DNA of 64,000 nt from Hesseltinella vesiculosa (Eukaryota; Mucoromycota; Mucoromycetes; Mucorales; Cunninghamellaceae), in NCBI GenBank assembly GCA_002104935.1, contig MCGT01000029.1:1-64000 (forward strand). Direction: 5' to 3'. Positions 10,705 to 22,946 of this stretch are shown here, piece by piece. Positions within the stretch are counted from its first letter, which is position 1; each line of letters starts with the position of its first letter. The position numbers were made by a program, and so were the translations under genes. Under the pieces are notes generated by a model. That model saw nothing but the letters and a program-made list of their open reading frames with translations, ran no database searches and was not told where the DNA came from.

Positions 10705-13700
10705 CTACCGGACAAGAACACTGTGGATTCTTTCCAGATCAGTTGGGGCCTGGAGCTGGATTGATAGAGTTTTGGTGCCTGTATTGTGGCTGGGTATTTG
10801 TAGCTTAGCAATTGTCATAGGCTGCAGTGAGACAGAAAAAAAAAAAGCATCAGTACAGATTTTCTATTTTTAAAAAAAAAAATAGAGTCTTACTTTTTTG
10901 GTAGTGTTGATTAGAATAGGACGAGAAGGCTGATTGGCAGCCAAAGATTGCATATTGGATTTCAGTTGCTGAGTGCGTTGCTGCAGGGTGTAAAGGACAC
11001 TTTGCTGGGCCTGGTACTGATAGGCAGGGCGTTTGGTTTGAGTCAGCCATTTAGCGCCGGTCTGCAAAGAGAGATCCACCAGCTTTGGGCTTGAACCAGC
11101 CACCCGGATATCTTTAAGCAAAACGCGTGATTGAGTGACCACCTGTTGCCATTGGTCTCGCTTGACAGGAAGGCTGGGATGATGCACAGGAGGAAAGGTT
11201 TCTAGCTGGAGAGACTTGCATAACTCTTCACTGCGTAATTGACTGACTTCAGCGCGTAGGAAGCGAATCGTTGACTTTAAGGTCTGGATCTATATTTGCA
11301 AAGAAAGAGGAAGAAAAATGAGACATCCCCATAAGAGCTCGTGCTTCATAATACCTGGCCATCCATTTCTTGGTAACTTCCTGCAGCAGAATGGGTTGGC
11401 ATATCCGAGGCGTCCGTTGCGGTTGCGTCATAAGTCATCTTTTTCAAAAGAGATTGTCGTTTTTCTTCCTTTTTGGCTGCTTCTTTCTTGAGATGGGTCA
11501 GCTCTTGGTCCAAAACATCGTGCTCAGCTTGCAGGTTGTCCATAGCTTCGACATACATTTGCTCTTGCTGCTGTGCCTTTTCAAGGGCTTGTTCCAGACC
11601 AGCGATTTGTTCAGCTTCCTTTTTGGCGTGCTCCAGGCGTCGTTCCAGCAAATCAATCTTGACACTGCCTTCTTGAAGAGATTGTTCCTTTGGAAAGAAT
11701 GGAAATCAGGGGTGATGGGCGAAAAGCAAAAGAGAAACTGCTTACCTTGAGTTTCATGTCCTTGATAAGCTTGATGATTTCGTCGCTGCTTTGTTGAAGC
11801 TTGCGTTCCATGTCATGGTTCACCACCACCTCTGCCTTCATATCCGAAGCGCGTTGGATCCAAGGAGCCACACCGGTGGCAACTATTAAAAACAGCGTAT
11901 CAGTGCCACATATCTTACGGCAAAAAAAAAAAAAAAGTGGTTGATGCACTTGCTCTTTTCTTTCTTGTGGTCATTGTCGATATGGGTCAAGGTATTCGAC
12001 AGCTCTGTCGTCAAAGAGCGCAATATCTTCAATGAGGCTTCCCAAAGCGTACTTTCAGGAATATCTAAAATTTCGTCAGCCTTGTCACGCACCAACTGCT
12101 GGAGGGCTCGGATACTCAGAGGCTCGCGGCTTCCCCGTTTGGAATCAACGTAGCCAGTGATTTGATGACAAAGCTGAGCACAAAAAAAAAAGCGTGTCAG
12201 CCTTAACATTGCACAGGCAGATCATTGAAGATACCTCGTAGCAATAACGGCATAACTTGGTGCTGATGCTATACAATGTTTTGAATCGATGTAGATGGTC
12301 GGATCTCAAGGTCAGTGCCTCTTCTGACAGTTCCTCGAGGCGCCGCAACAATTTCCTAAGCAGGCTCAAAGGTCAGGATCAATTAGAAAGAGAGAGGAAG
12401 ACAGGACTTACTTTGCAGTGATCTTGCAGTTCTTGGCAGACACAATTAAGCGACCAAGAGGTTCCAGATAGTCCACATCCAGCGACACGCTACCTTCTTC
12501 AATTTGGAAGTCTAAAACAAAAAAATATGTCATTTTGTTTTAAGAGAGATATGGGAGATTGGTTACCTTCAGTTTGCACAGCATTGTGGACGACTTGTTG
12601 TAAATAGGTAAACTCTACAACCATGCGATCAGCATTGAAATCCAAAGACCGCGTCAAGGCAAAGAATTGATCAGCGTGGTTGGATTCGCCATATTGAACC
12701 AAAAAGGCATCGACCAAATGTTCGAATTGGGATATCATTCTAATGAAGACATAGAGGAGGGGAAAAAAAGGCAAGTGTTAGAGATTCTCCAAGGACTACC
12801 GGAAAAGATGAAGGCAGAAGCTACCTTTGAAGTTCCAATAAGCTCGTTCCATCTTCAACTTCATCCGCTCGCAGATGTTCCACGATAGAATTCAAGCGTC
12901 GCTCGGAGCCAACAACGTCGTGATACACTTGATTCAATTTGATAAACACATCTGGCTTGCAGTTTTTGACAAAGGTGACGAAACGCTTGGCCAAATCGCT
13001 TAGCCAGCCGGCCTTTTGACGCATCTACAAAAGCTCAGGCGTTAGAATGCTAAAATTAAAGGAAAAAGAAGTGCCGTACCTCACAAATGGTGACCAGATG
13101 AGTCGAAATGCCTTCAAGGATTTTTTCACTGATGGGGTGGTGTTGATCCAAATGCTTGACAATCATGTCGGTCTTGAATACTAGGCGCTTAAAAAGAAGT
13201 AGGCAAGAGATGGGATCATTTTCGGTTTTGAAAAAGGCATCGGGTAAGTAAGGCTGGACATAGGTCAATCGGTCGGTAGCTTGGGCTGCTTCGAGCTTGC
13301 GTAGTTCTAGATCGATCGATTTGGCTTGGGACTTCATCACAGTGTTTTGCAGCTGGATATTAAGCGACATCATGGCTTGGGACTGGCTACTCAGGTTTGA
13401 TTTTTCGGAAGCCTCGACTTCGCCCTTTTGCTTCAACTGCTCCAGATCGCTAGTAGACAGGGTGAATTCAAAAATGAACAACTATTATACTCTGTGATGA
13501 ATGTACCTCTGCAGAAGGGTGACCAGTTCTCTGAATTGCTGTATAGTCGCTTCATAGTCCGAATTGGTTTCTTCACAGTGACGTAGTCGTTCCAACTGAT
13601 CGCGTAGCAGCATATCGCGGTGTTCTAAAATTCAAGAGAAAAGAAATGAATTTTGCCTGATCATCCTCATCGTTTTCCCGCTCTGTACCAATCTCAGCTT

Positions 13701-15713
13701 CCAGTTGTTTTTCAGTTTCCACATGGTTTTCTTCCAGTTCGTCGGCTAATTCTTTGAGTGCTTCGAGATCGTCTACAGTGCCACGCAGTTCCTCGATTTG
13801 CTCAGTCAAGGTCAAGTTCTTGTCTGTCAGTTGTTCCACCAGATCTTCAGCACCCATCGCATCATCCAGGCGTTGTTTGAGGTCTTCCATCTGATATTCA
13901 GTAACATCCAATTGCTCCTTGAATCGGTCACGTTGGCCACGAATGTCCTGCAATTCCAAGCACTCGTGTTCCATGTCTTTAAGTCGGCCATTCAATTCGG
14001 CTTCTTTGTCGGCTGTGGCATCTCGTAATCTAAAGCGCAATACAAAAAAAATCAGAGATAAAAAAAAAAGGGGGTGTAAAAAGGAGAGATGAATTACTTG
14101 ATCAAAGCTTCTTTGAGTCTTTCGTTATGTCGCTCCAATTGGATGACTTCAAGGGGTGTTTTGCTATCATTGCCAGAAACATCAGGCGGTTTGTTCAGGA
14201 TTTCTAGTCATGGGAGAACGGAAGGTTAAGGGCCTATGTTTATCATTATTGTAAGCGTATTACCAGATTCTTTGCGCAAGATGTCTAAATCAATGGTGAC
14301 CTCTTCCATCTTTTCGGTCAGCAAGTCGACCTCATGCTGCAGAGATTCAGCCCGTTCTTCTGCCATTTCCTTGTCAAGCGTCATCATTTCCAAAGATTCA
14401 AGCACGTCGTTATACTTGGCTTCGAACGTGTCTTTGTCGGTCATTGCCTCCTTGAGGTCGCGTTTGGTATCGCGCACGTCCTTTTGCAGCTCACCAATTT
14501 TGTCTATATTGTAGTGGTAAAAAAAAAAAAAAAAAAAAAAGCGTGAGCTCTCGGTTCTTTTTTTTTTATCTTATTGTACCTTGGAGCTTGTTTCGCAGGG
14601 TGAGGAATTGCTCAGCTTCTTCTTTGATTTTTTCATATTCCCGGAACCGCTCGCGATCTTCTTGGCGTTTGCTTTCCAGAATTTTGAGTTTGAGACGTAG
14701 CTCTTCATAGTCTTTGAGCGGGACCATCTATGTGCATTTGCAAATAAAGTGAATGAATACAAATTTAAAAACACATTGCTCTTTTAGGATGTGTGCAACA
14801 AGCTGCTGGATTATTCTACCTGTTCAGATTTGCTGACAGGTTTGGCTGTTTGAAGAGCACCATAGGCAGGAGGTTGATAACCTGAAGGTTGTTCGGAGTC
14901 GCTGGCATTCGAAGATTGTTCGTCGGCGTCTTCATCTTCTACGTCTTCTTCACATTCTTGCTTATCGGCCTCGTCATCGTCTGAAGGCTCCACTATTTCC
15001 TGCTGCTGCGCTAACTGTAACTGTTGAAGACGCCGGCGCTTTAGATCTTCTAGTCGCTTGAGAGCATCAACAGGAGGAGGGGATGCTGTAACTGGTTTGG
15101 GGCTGTTGGGAGTGACAGGAAGAGGTGACAGGGGAGGAGCTGGAGCTGGAGCTGGAGGAGATGCCTGCTGCTGCTGCATTTGCTGACGGACAGATACGCT
15201 TTTTCGACGCTGCTGGGCTGTCACTGTGATGCTTGCTCGTGGAGTATTGCCATTGAGCAAGGAAGTAGGGCGCTTCTTGTTTGCAATGGGTGAAGGAAGG
15301 ACGGTAGATGTTCTTCGAGATGGTGTGCTACCACGAGATGAAGCACCTAAAGAAGAAGCTGACGATCGACCACTGTTTGCTGCTTCATCTTGGCTGGTGG
15401 CCGTGCTTGTTGGTGAGCCTGCGTTGAGCAATTGCACCTGAGTTGGACGGACAAAGACGCCATGTTGTGCACGGCATTCAAAGTATCGTTTGCCTTGGAC
15501 CACCCCAGCGTTCTTTCCCTTAGGTTCGTCCAATTCGATGCCAATCCAGCGACCAGTTTGGAAACTGGTGGTGCCAATGAAGCGGATGGTACCAATGTTT
15601 TCCCCATGAATCAGAACTTTTGTACCAATCTTGAAGTCAAATTCCATGCTGCTACCGGATCCGGTTCGATTCATTCCAACCCCTCCGCCATAGATGGATT
15701 GCCGCCTCGACAT
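10705..15713 (-). CDS. DCTN1: Dynactin subunit 1 (p150Glued)
   Basis: This is the large projecting-arm subunit of dynactin, the cofactor that links dynein to cargo and microtubule plus ends. Sixteen exons (15713-14820, 14727-14580, 14503-14264, 14203-14098, 14029-13689, 13624-13507, 13449-13080, 13024-12825, 12739-12567, 12511-12412, 12355-12235, 12173-11954, 11882-11746, 11687-11355, 11289-10894, 10821-10705) sum to 4014 nt, 1337 aa, close to the animal length. Residues 25-98 form a CAP-Gly domain (GRWIGIELDEPKGKN). Residues 100-300 are Ser/Pro-rich and basic, then acidic, like the animal linker. Two long coiled-coil stretches follow, around a central dynactin-specific region. The canonical GKNDG loop reads GKNAG (66-70). 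The intron at 11883-11953 is GC-AG. Start chosen as the first ATG before the CAP-Gly domain. Identification is firm. Confidence 0.97.
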
Positions 15714-16480
15714 TGGGAGAAGAAAATTATGATGCTAACAGAAAAAGTAAAAAAAAGTGGAAAACAAGGTTTCTCAAAAAAAAAAAAAGGGGGGGGTGAG
15801 CGGAGACCGAAAGATCTCGTGACATCTTTTTGCAAGGCACCAGCGTAGTCGCTGTCATGAGGTTGACGAGGGCAAGCGCGATGGCAAATGATTTATCATC
15901 TCTAAAATTCTTTTATCCCTGCTCTTGGCTATCTGGTAAGGTCAGACAGTTTAGAGTGTAGACGTTGTGGACATATTGGTGACTTTTGATGATCCTTTGG
16001 TGTCAACCGGCGGTGATTTAACAGTTCCCAATGTTGAAAGAAGGAGGGCTTGTTCTCGATTTTGCTACGAGGGACAAAAGTCCAACAAAATGAGCAATTA
16101 CTGGTAGCGTTTGTTGGGGGACCCTGGACTTAAAGTACTTATCCCGGGATCATCATCATTCAAAAACTAGTCCAGTTGTGCTAAATTTTGAAGTCGATTC
16201 ATTCAGCAAATGTGCTGCGAAGCCAGAAATTTTCCAAGTGATCATTTTTCCTCTTGGGTGCAGAACTCTCTAACATCAAATTTTCCGTCAAATTCTTCAT
16301 ACGAGTACAGGATGGCCTTGAGGTACATGATTGCCAGTAATGATTAGCACAGAGGATAAAATTTTCAGAAGGCAAAAAAAAAAAAAAATGAGTGCACGCA
16401 AACCAGGTCTGTTTTGCACGCAAAGTAAATCCGGTGCATGTGAACCCGATTCTCCACACACACAAACCTGCTACCCAGTG
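15714..16480. other. Intergenic, upstream of DCTN1
   Basis: An A/G homopolymer (15777-15797) and no recognisable gene. It presumably contains the DCTN1 promoter; no defined element was identified. Confidence 0.4.
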
Positions 16481-16489
16481 CACTCAAAC

Positions 16490-17010
16490 GTTGCCTCCAT
16501 CTCTCGCAAACAAGATCTTCAGTGCACGCGATGCTTCTTTTGTAGGCGTTTGATTTTTCTAGTGTCACATTATCTTCCCTCCTGCCGGATTTTGGCTGGA
16601 AAGGCATGTTTTTATACAAACGTAGGTCACCAGGAAGTAGCAGTAGACGGCTTGCAGCTTCACCATGAGCAGTGTTATCATATGCCAGTCCCATGGAAAT
16701 TTTGGTGAGGATCGGCGGAGAATTTATTTTTGGCACACATTAGGTCCCTATGTTTTCGGTCAAAAACGGCCAGGGGACCCTCAGGGATTTTGAAAAATTG
16801 AAAAACCATCATGGATCTGGATTGAACGGATGGATCCAACTCATTTTTTGTTTAGATATCGCCAATGACATACACTAATGATGCTGAAAAAACCACGTTG
16901 ATTGAGCAAGGTTGCCCAGCCAAAGTTTGAAGGATCATGATTTACAATCCTCGATCCCCCAGCTAAAAACACGTCAAAAACGAGAAAAACAATAGAAAAT
17001 CGCTAAATTG
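16490..17010 (+). repeat. Dispersed repeat family R1, copy 2 (extended form)
   Basis: Core at 16876-16930 ('gatgctgaaaaaaccacg', 'gcccagccaaagtttga'). The extended left part ('ggtcaccaggaagtagcagt', 'aaattttggtgaggatcgg') matches the reverse complement of 62810-63200, so the complete element is at least 430 bp. Confidence 0.8.
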
Positions 17011-17940
17011 CCAAAACCAAGCCAAAATCGACCTCCACCGATCGGCTTCAAACTTGGTATGCAGGTAGTTAATGATGAAGGATGACTTTGGCAAAAATAT
17101 CAGCCTAGACATATGACTAGGTAGTGATCTAGAGTAGGCCACTTGGAGAAGTGGCACCTCCAGGAATCGAACACAGATGCAATGGCTTCCCAATGGAAAG
17201 AGGAAAAAGTAATCGGTGCTCGACATCGTTCGACTTTCCTTTTTTTCTTGTTATACTGTTGTTTTCGGTGTCGTTCTACTTCCCTTTTTATTTCGTTGCG
17301 TGCGTTCTAAATCACGACTTGCCTTTTTTTTTTTTTTTTTTTTTTTGGTCGCATTGCCATTTTTATCGCTTACGGAGCACAGTGCCTTTTCATGCATTAC
17401 TTTCGGAGCGATGTCGAACACTCTTCAAGAGACAAAAATAGACTTTGCATCCTTGTAAATTTGATTGTACATATCAATCTGTTCGAAAGTTCAAAAAAAA
17501 AAAAACAAAGGGAGAGAACGCTCTGAGAGCGACAAAAGAAAAAGGCAAGCTGAATGATGCTGAACGCTACAAACACGAAATAACGTTACGATACAGTTGA
17601 CAATACCAACGCAGATGTCATGGACTGTGGTTTCAAACCAATGTTCCCATCACCTTGCAGAGTAAATGAACGTTCCTTTTTATTCAAAAAAAAAAAAAAA
17701 AAAAAACGATGAGCGCGCGGGAGACCAGGTTTGCATGAGGTGGAGACGAGGTATGCGGAAATTGCTTTGTGTGCAAATCAGACCTGCCGTGAAATGAAAC
17801 TTACGTTACTTGTGCATTGGATTTCTTTTGCCTGCTAAGAAATTAATGTATAGCAATACTGAAAACCTTTTCACAACATGTCCCCGCAAATGTTTCTACT
17901 GCCGAACCCCCCTCCCATCTCTCTCTCTTTTTATTGCAGC
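17010..17940. other. Intergenic, T- and A-rich
   Basis: T homopolymer near 17323-17345, A runs near 17490 and 17686. Short overlapping frames without coding character; nothing recognised. Confidence 0.4.
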
Positions 17941-18130
17941 ATTTTTGAATGAATCCAAGTGAGGTTTTTCAAAGGTTCGTAAGCTGGTGGAAGATAGTGA
18001 TGCTGAAAAAAGAAGGTCGATTGCTGGAAGTCGATCAGCCAGCTTTCGCGTTTCGCTTTGAATGCAACGAAAAATAACCGCCAAAATAAGGTCTTTTTCA
18101 CAAGGGGACCCCTTGGATCTCACAAAAAAA
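17940..18130 (+). repeat. Dispersed repeat family R1, copy 3
   Basis: Diverged copy: 'gtgatgctgaaaaaagaagg', 'tcgattgctgg', 'gatcagccagctttcgc'. It lies about 180 bp upstream of the XRCC3-like start codon. Confidence 0.65.
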
Positions 18131-18307
18131 AAGTGCTAAACCATCAAAAAACGATTCATCTCAAACTTTATGCGCACGTTATACATGTTATAGAAGGTCT
18201 TGGCTGAAATTTCAGGCTAGGAGCATGAGACGTGAATAAAAGCGGCGAAAACCAGCGCCTGCGGCTTTCTTTTCTTTTTTTCGTTGTCCTAGTTTCTCAC
18301 CACTAAA

Positions 18308-19507
18308 ATGGACAACTTGATTGATCAGTTCAACATCCGCCCTGCCTTTGAACAGTGTAAGTGTTAGCATAATAACGATGCACAATAACAAGTATTACTT
18401 TTATAGCTGGGCTTGAGGCAGAAGAAATCGCAATCAAACCCCCTGAAGAACTGTCTAGAATGTACCGGGTGGATCTTAACCAGGCTGCTCGATTATGTCA
18501 AGCTGCGTGTGAGCAGGTGTTCCATTGGAGGGAGAAAGTAACCACGGCCAATGATCTATCCACCACGCAGCTCATTACTCTCCACGATCCACGCCTAGAT
18601 GCCATGTTGGGAGGTGGTGTTCCTGTTGGCTCCATTACCGAAGTAGTTGGCGAAAGGTAAATTGAATGCGAACAACAAACTGGGCGAACGTGCACTCATA
18701 ACCCAATGCTCTTACACCACAGCTCATCGGGAAAAACACAGCTCTGTCTTCAGCTTTGCTTTACAGTGCAGAAACCACGGTGTCTCGGTGGTCTTGGCGG
18801 TGGTAAGCATCACGAGAAATGCAAACAGCCACTCAATCATTATTTTAGAGGCTGTGTATCTTCATACTGAAGGCGCGTTTTCGTCCGGGCGATGCATGGA
18901 ACTCGCAAAGTGGTTTGGCACACTCTATGACAGCCAAGAACAGCTAATGACAGCACGTATCCACACCATGCGCATCCATGGCGCTGATCAGCTGTTCCGC
19001 ACAATTGCCTATCAGCTGCCTGTCCTCCTTCAACAACGGGATCGTATTCGCTTGGTTGTCATTGATTCTCTTGCTGCAGGTTATCGTGGGGTCAAACAAT
19101 TCAGCGACTTGTCAGAGCTGAGCGAAGTTGGCCTGCGTCTAAAACGGCTCGCGTGTCAATATCAAGTGGCCATTGTGGTGGTGAATCAGGTGATGGATAC
19201 TGTTGCAGACGACCTTCCTTCTACGTCCTCAAGACAGGGTGGTTCTCACTTGCCTGAGCACGTGCATGAGTGGCTGGACGTGGAACTTCATGGCACTTCT
19301 ATGACGTATTTTTTGCAGTCGTTAGCAAAGCAGCCAACTCTTGGCTTGACATGGGCTAATGCTGTCACAACTCGACTGAGGATGGCCAGATCTCCTATGA
19401 TGGATGGTCAAATGACCAAACGAGCACTCTTTGTAGAATTCTCTCCATTGGCACCGAGGTCCGGCACCCTGCTCTTGATCGACGCCACTGGCACACATGC
19501 CATCTAA
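18308..19507 (+). CDS. XRCC3: XRCC3-type RAD51 paralogue
   Basis: A RecA-family ATPase predicted to act in homologous recombination by promoting or stabilising RAD51 filaments in the nucleus. Four exons (18308-18356, 18407-18656, 18723-18802, 18849-19507) join in frame to 345 aa, the usual XRCC3 size. The Walker A motif GESSSGKTQ (98-106) is created across the second intron. Walker B is LVVIDS, followed by a conserved Gln/Asn stretch (VAIVVVNQ) typical of the RAD51 core. The N-terminus is short and lacks the helix-hairpin-helix region of RAD51 itself. RAD57/Rhp57 is the fungal functional counterpart and the alternative name; length and the region after Walker A favour XRCC3. It stands alone, transcribed away from DCTN1. 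Confidence 0.87.
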
Positions 19508-19509
19508 AT

Positions 19510-19833
19510 ACCCTTGCTCTGTCTCGATACCTCTTCAGCATAATAAGCCTTCTCTATAAATCAAGATTGCCCATTGTTCCCTAACAAAAAAAAAAAAAAT
19601 TAGGCGGGCTGCTGAGAATTTTGGTTTGAATTGTCAGGCATCTCAAGGTGCAATACGACGATGTTCCTCTCTAAACGCACGCATGTATACGATGCGTAAT
19701 CCAACCGAAACCTATTATCATGGCTGACTCTATCACTCTTCTTCGGCTGCTCCCGCTTCTTCCATATATAAACTAAAAAAAAAGCAGCTGCTTTGCATGA
19801 AAATCGTGGGTAAAAAAAAAAGATGCAATCCTT
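19510..19833. other. Short intergenic between convergent genes
   Basis: 3' flank of the XRCC3-like gene and of the decayed gene that follows. Two A homopolymers; nothing else. Confidence 0.5.
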
Positions 19834-20826
19834 TTATTGCCCAAAGTGCATCACACAGGTCCTCGTCTGGTCCTTCGACGTGTCCACAAGGTCTTGTAAA
19901 CTTGGCAAAGTTTCCCTGTACCAGCTGGAGATGGTACGGGCATGAGTGGGGCGTTTGCAGAGGCGGCTCACGGCATCGTTCACAGCAAGGAGCAGCTTCA
20001 GATTCTTCCAAGTCACGAATGTATGCAGGTCCTCCAATGATTGAGGCAAGCGGAACCGGGCAATTTCAAAGAAGACATACGTACCATAGGCGACAAGTCG
20101 GGTAAAGAAAAAGGTGAGAGAAAAGCCTAGGGAAGATTGGCTGTGTTACCGACTCTATATTGGATGATTTGGACTTACCATTGACTTGAAAGGCAATTGC
20201 CGCGTCCAGGGCGTGTACATCAATGGCATTCTTGTTGAAGATGATCAAACGAAGGGTATCTATGCACAAGCTGAAGTTGTTAGCGTTGCCTTGATATCGT
20301 TTAGCTTCTCCATGCCCAATCGCGGTGTCATGCTGCAGCCGTCGTTTTTCCGAGAGAATGGCATCGGGTCGGGCTGCGCCACCTTCGGTGGGCAAGGTAT
20401 TCGTCCAACGTAGATTAATTTGTCGGTCAGGATCAGAAAACAGATTTGACAGGAGGGGGTCAAGGTAATTGATCCATAGCTCACTTTCGCCAATAACGCT
20501 GTTGTCCTTGAGGGGTGTTGCTGGCAACTTTGCACTCTACAAAAAAAAAAAGATTGGTCAATCCAATTCACGAAGTCCAGTTGGCTATGGCTCGAACAAC
20601 TCGTTTAAAGGAATAATCGAACTTGACAGACATGGCAATCAATTTTTCGAAGGTGTCATCCCTTGTTGCGGTTCCCATGGAAAGCTGATTCACGCTTTTC
20701 GTGAGAACCAAGAAGTCGTCGTCGTCAATTTTAATGTCCAGGTTAGTTGATTCCTTGCATAGTGAGCTTGCCAAATTGTCGAGCACGCATGGTGGAAATA
20801 TCTTCGTCGCCAGGGGACTGTGTTGA
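19834..20826 (-). pseudogene. Decayed D..ExK nuclease-like family member
   Basis: The C-terminal part of a protein type I associate with Mucoromycota repeat-borne families. Exons 20536-20179 and 20126-19834 join in frame over a clean 52-bp intron. They read ESELWINYLDPLLSNLFSD, then RPDAIL, then GHGEAKRYQGN, and end in a Leu-rich tail (FRLPQSLEDLHTF). The spacing Asp...Glu-x-Lys fits the PD-(D/E)XK nuclease signature, an inference not tested by structure. Upstream (20826-20570) the sense is conserved (DEDISTMRARQFGKLTMQG, then LDIKIDDDDFLVLTKSVNQL) but needs a frame change near 20745 and an unconvincing splice near 20570. I therefore call it broken. Its 5' side abuts the TIR element at 20877. 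Confidence 0.6.
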
Positions 20827-20876
20827 TGCTTGTTGAGGACAAGGACATGAGTCAGGTTTTATCGCATTTTAAAATG

Positions 20877-21579
20877 AACGAGGAGGTTCAGAAAATTCAC
20901 GGATACGAAGTTACACTCAGCCTGGATTTTCTTTTTTTCCAATTTTCTTCCCATTTACCTGGAAGTTGTTGTCAGTACTCGCTTGAGCTTGTACAGGAAG
21001 CGTAAAAGGCGATAGCTGAGCGCCTTGAAGGGTCATGGATAAGCTTCAAATAGAACATGAAGCCAGACGTTTCATAGAGATGCACAATGAAATGACGCAC
21101 AATGTCGCCAACTGGCAAGTCAGGAAGACGCACTTTGATAGGCAGAGCAGGGTTGTGACGGAACTGGCCATAAAATTCATCTAGCACATCCCAGTTAATC
21201 ATTGCTTCAGAAGGGGGAGATCGTTGGCGGGTGGCACTGTTTCGGCAGCGGATGCAAGTGCGGTACCAGCTTCTGCGTCCTTCAAAATGCACTAGAGGTC
21301 GTTTACATTTGCAATCACTACAGCGAGCGATGGGCACTTGATCAGTTACTTGCAATAAAGCGTTCAATGGAGGCATTATCCAGGCGCGTAACGTTGTGTG
21401 ATGGCATTATAAGAAAAAGCGAAGAGAAAGAAATATCAGGAAAAGGTGTTAAAAAAGCAAGTAAGCTTTTCTCTTCCCATCCCCCCTTTTTTTTTTGCCA
21501 AAAATAGAAAAGTGATTTTATTGGACAATCCCAGGCTGAGTGTAACTTCGTATCCGTGAATTTTCTGAACCTCCTCGTT
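20877..21579 (-). mobile_element. TIR element, copy 1, carrying a zinc-ribbon-like ORF
   Basis: Both ends carry about 50 bp of inverted repeat ('gaggttcagaaaattcac', 'gaagttacactcagcctgg'). The interior, on the minus strand, encodes a start peptide ending in NASIERFIASN and a stop (21407-21342). A second frame (21376-20972) follows with CSDCKCKRPLVHFEG, TCIRC, then FYGQFRHNPALPIKV, LPVGDIVRHF and HLYETSGFMFYLKLIHDP. The four cysteines suggest a small zinc-binding fold. The same break between the two frames occurs in all three copies in this window. This copy lacks 12 nt (DNLV) present in the other two. No transposase is encoded; a non-autonomous element is the simplest reading. Confidence 0.7.
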
Positions 21580-21589
21580 TATTTCATTT

Positions 21590-22865
21590 TTTATCACTTT
21601 CTAGAAAAGCGCCGCATCCACCAACAACTCTACGTTCTCATTTTGCAGATTTCTGAAATGCGAAAACAGCTCCAACAACGTGCACGTATATCCTTCTGCT
21701 CACCAACTCTACCGGTGTGCCATCCTGTCTCAATCGCCGCCAACACCAATTCCTTCCCACCCGCTGGGAATCTTCCCTCCCTAGCTTTTCAACACCTCCT
21801 ACTTTGGATATGAACGGTTGCACCAGTGTTCATCCATTCCAGAGTTCGCTCGTACAGTCAAACTTATCGACGCCTCTGATTCCTATATATCGAAGATGCT
21901 CGTATCCCCACACGCAATTATAAGTGGCCTTGTCGTTCATCGTTGGTTTGCGCTGGAGCCGACAGACTCCCTTACCAAAGAAAACGTCTGCATAAGCTCC
22001 AACTTGACTCGATGGATTCCAAACTCGTGGCAGTTTACAACCGTCACGCTATCTCCATTATCACTTGATTCTCCAACGGTCCCACTGTCCAACACTACTT
22101 TGCTCTCCACTTCATCTACGAATGCGGCCTTTGCTCCCAAGAAGAGGTGGACAGGCTCCTGTACCTTTCCAAACCGATCCCAATATTGCGCCACGAATAT
22201 CGCCTGTTCGACCGCAGCCGCCCGCTTCCAAATAGACGTTGTCATCCACATCATCGACACTTCCCACCCACCACTGCATGTCAACTGCCGATACCGTCCG
22301 CCCTCCTACAGTAGCCCACAGCCACACCATCATCGGATGACCCCAAAGACTTGACTCATCCGAAGGTATGCCCTTTCCCAACAGGCTCATTGCTACCAGA
22401 TTGTCCTGTGGATCCCCAGACCCAACTCTGTCGATATCAGCGTTACAAACTCCTGCACCATCTCCCAACGCAACCGACTGATCAGATGGCGCACAGGCAC
22501 GCTTTCCTTCCCCCGCAATGCCGATCAACTTCCTGTCCGAACCATCCCGATACCACGCTATCTTCTGCGCCCGATCCGCTGACTGCCTCCCACCATCATC
22601 ACACTCTGACACCTCCATCGATCCTCCTCCATCTCCATCAACCACCTTCCTCATTATCATCCCTCTTCACGCCAGTCACCCCAAGCCGCCCTAGCTCCTT
22701 GGAGCAATATCCACTCCATCCTGACTGCCATCGACGTCCTCCAAGTTTTCACGGCCCTTTCAATCACGCCGTCCTCACCGAAACCGTCTCTTCCCTCATT
22801 GGGGAAAAGGTAAAAGGAAGGAGGAGGATGGGTGACGGTGCCAGCCATCAGCGAGTGGTTTAAGC
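21590..22865. other. C-rich region with overlapping open frames
   Basis: Base composition shifts to C-rich on the plus strand. Frames of 178 aa (21818-22354), 170 aa (22351-22863) and an opposing 182 aa (22660-22112) are open at once, so openness alone says little. One plus-strand frame reads sensibly for a short stretch (ALHFIYECGLCSQEEVDRLL near 22105), hinting at a decayed gene. I do not recognise a family. Confidence 0.35.
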
Positions 22866-22946
22866 GGTTTCGGGTTTTTATTTTTTTTTCTGTCCGATTT
22901 TTTTTTTCTTTTCCTCTGTTTTGGAGGCTAAATGACAATTGTTGTA

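Noticed and set aside
11370..11750. 126-codon plus-strand frame within the dynactin gene
   Set aside because: Antisense shadow of the heptad-rich coiled-coil exon 14.
20537..20600. GTGAAT donor joining the two upstream parts of the D..ExK gene
   Set aside because: It gives the wrong phase for the well-conserved downstream frame; no donor there is both good and in phase, supporting decay.
22112..22660. 182-codon minus-strand frame in the C-rich island
   Set aside because: Opposing plus-strand frames are equally open; Gly/Ser/Asp content follows the base bias; no domain seen.
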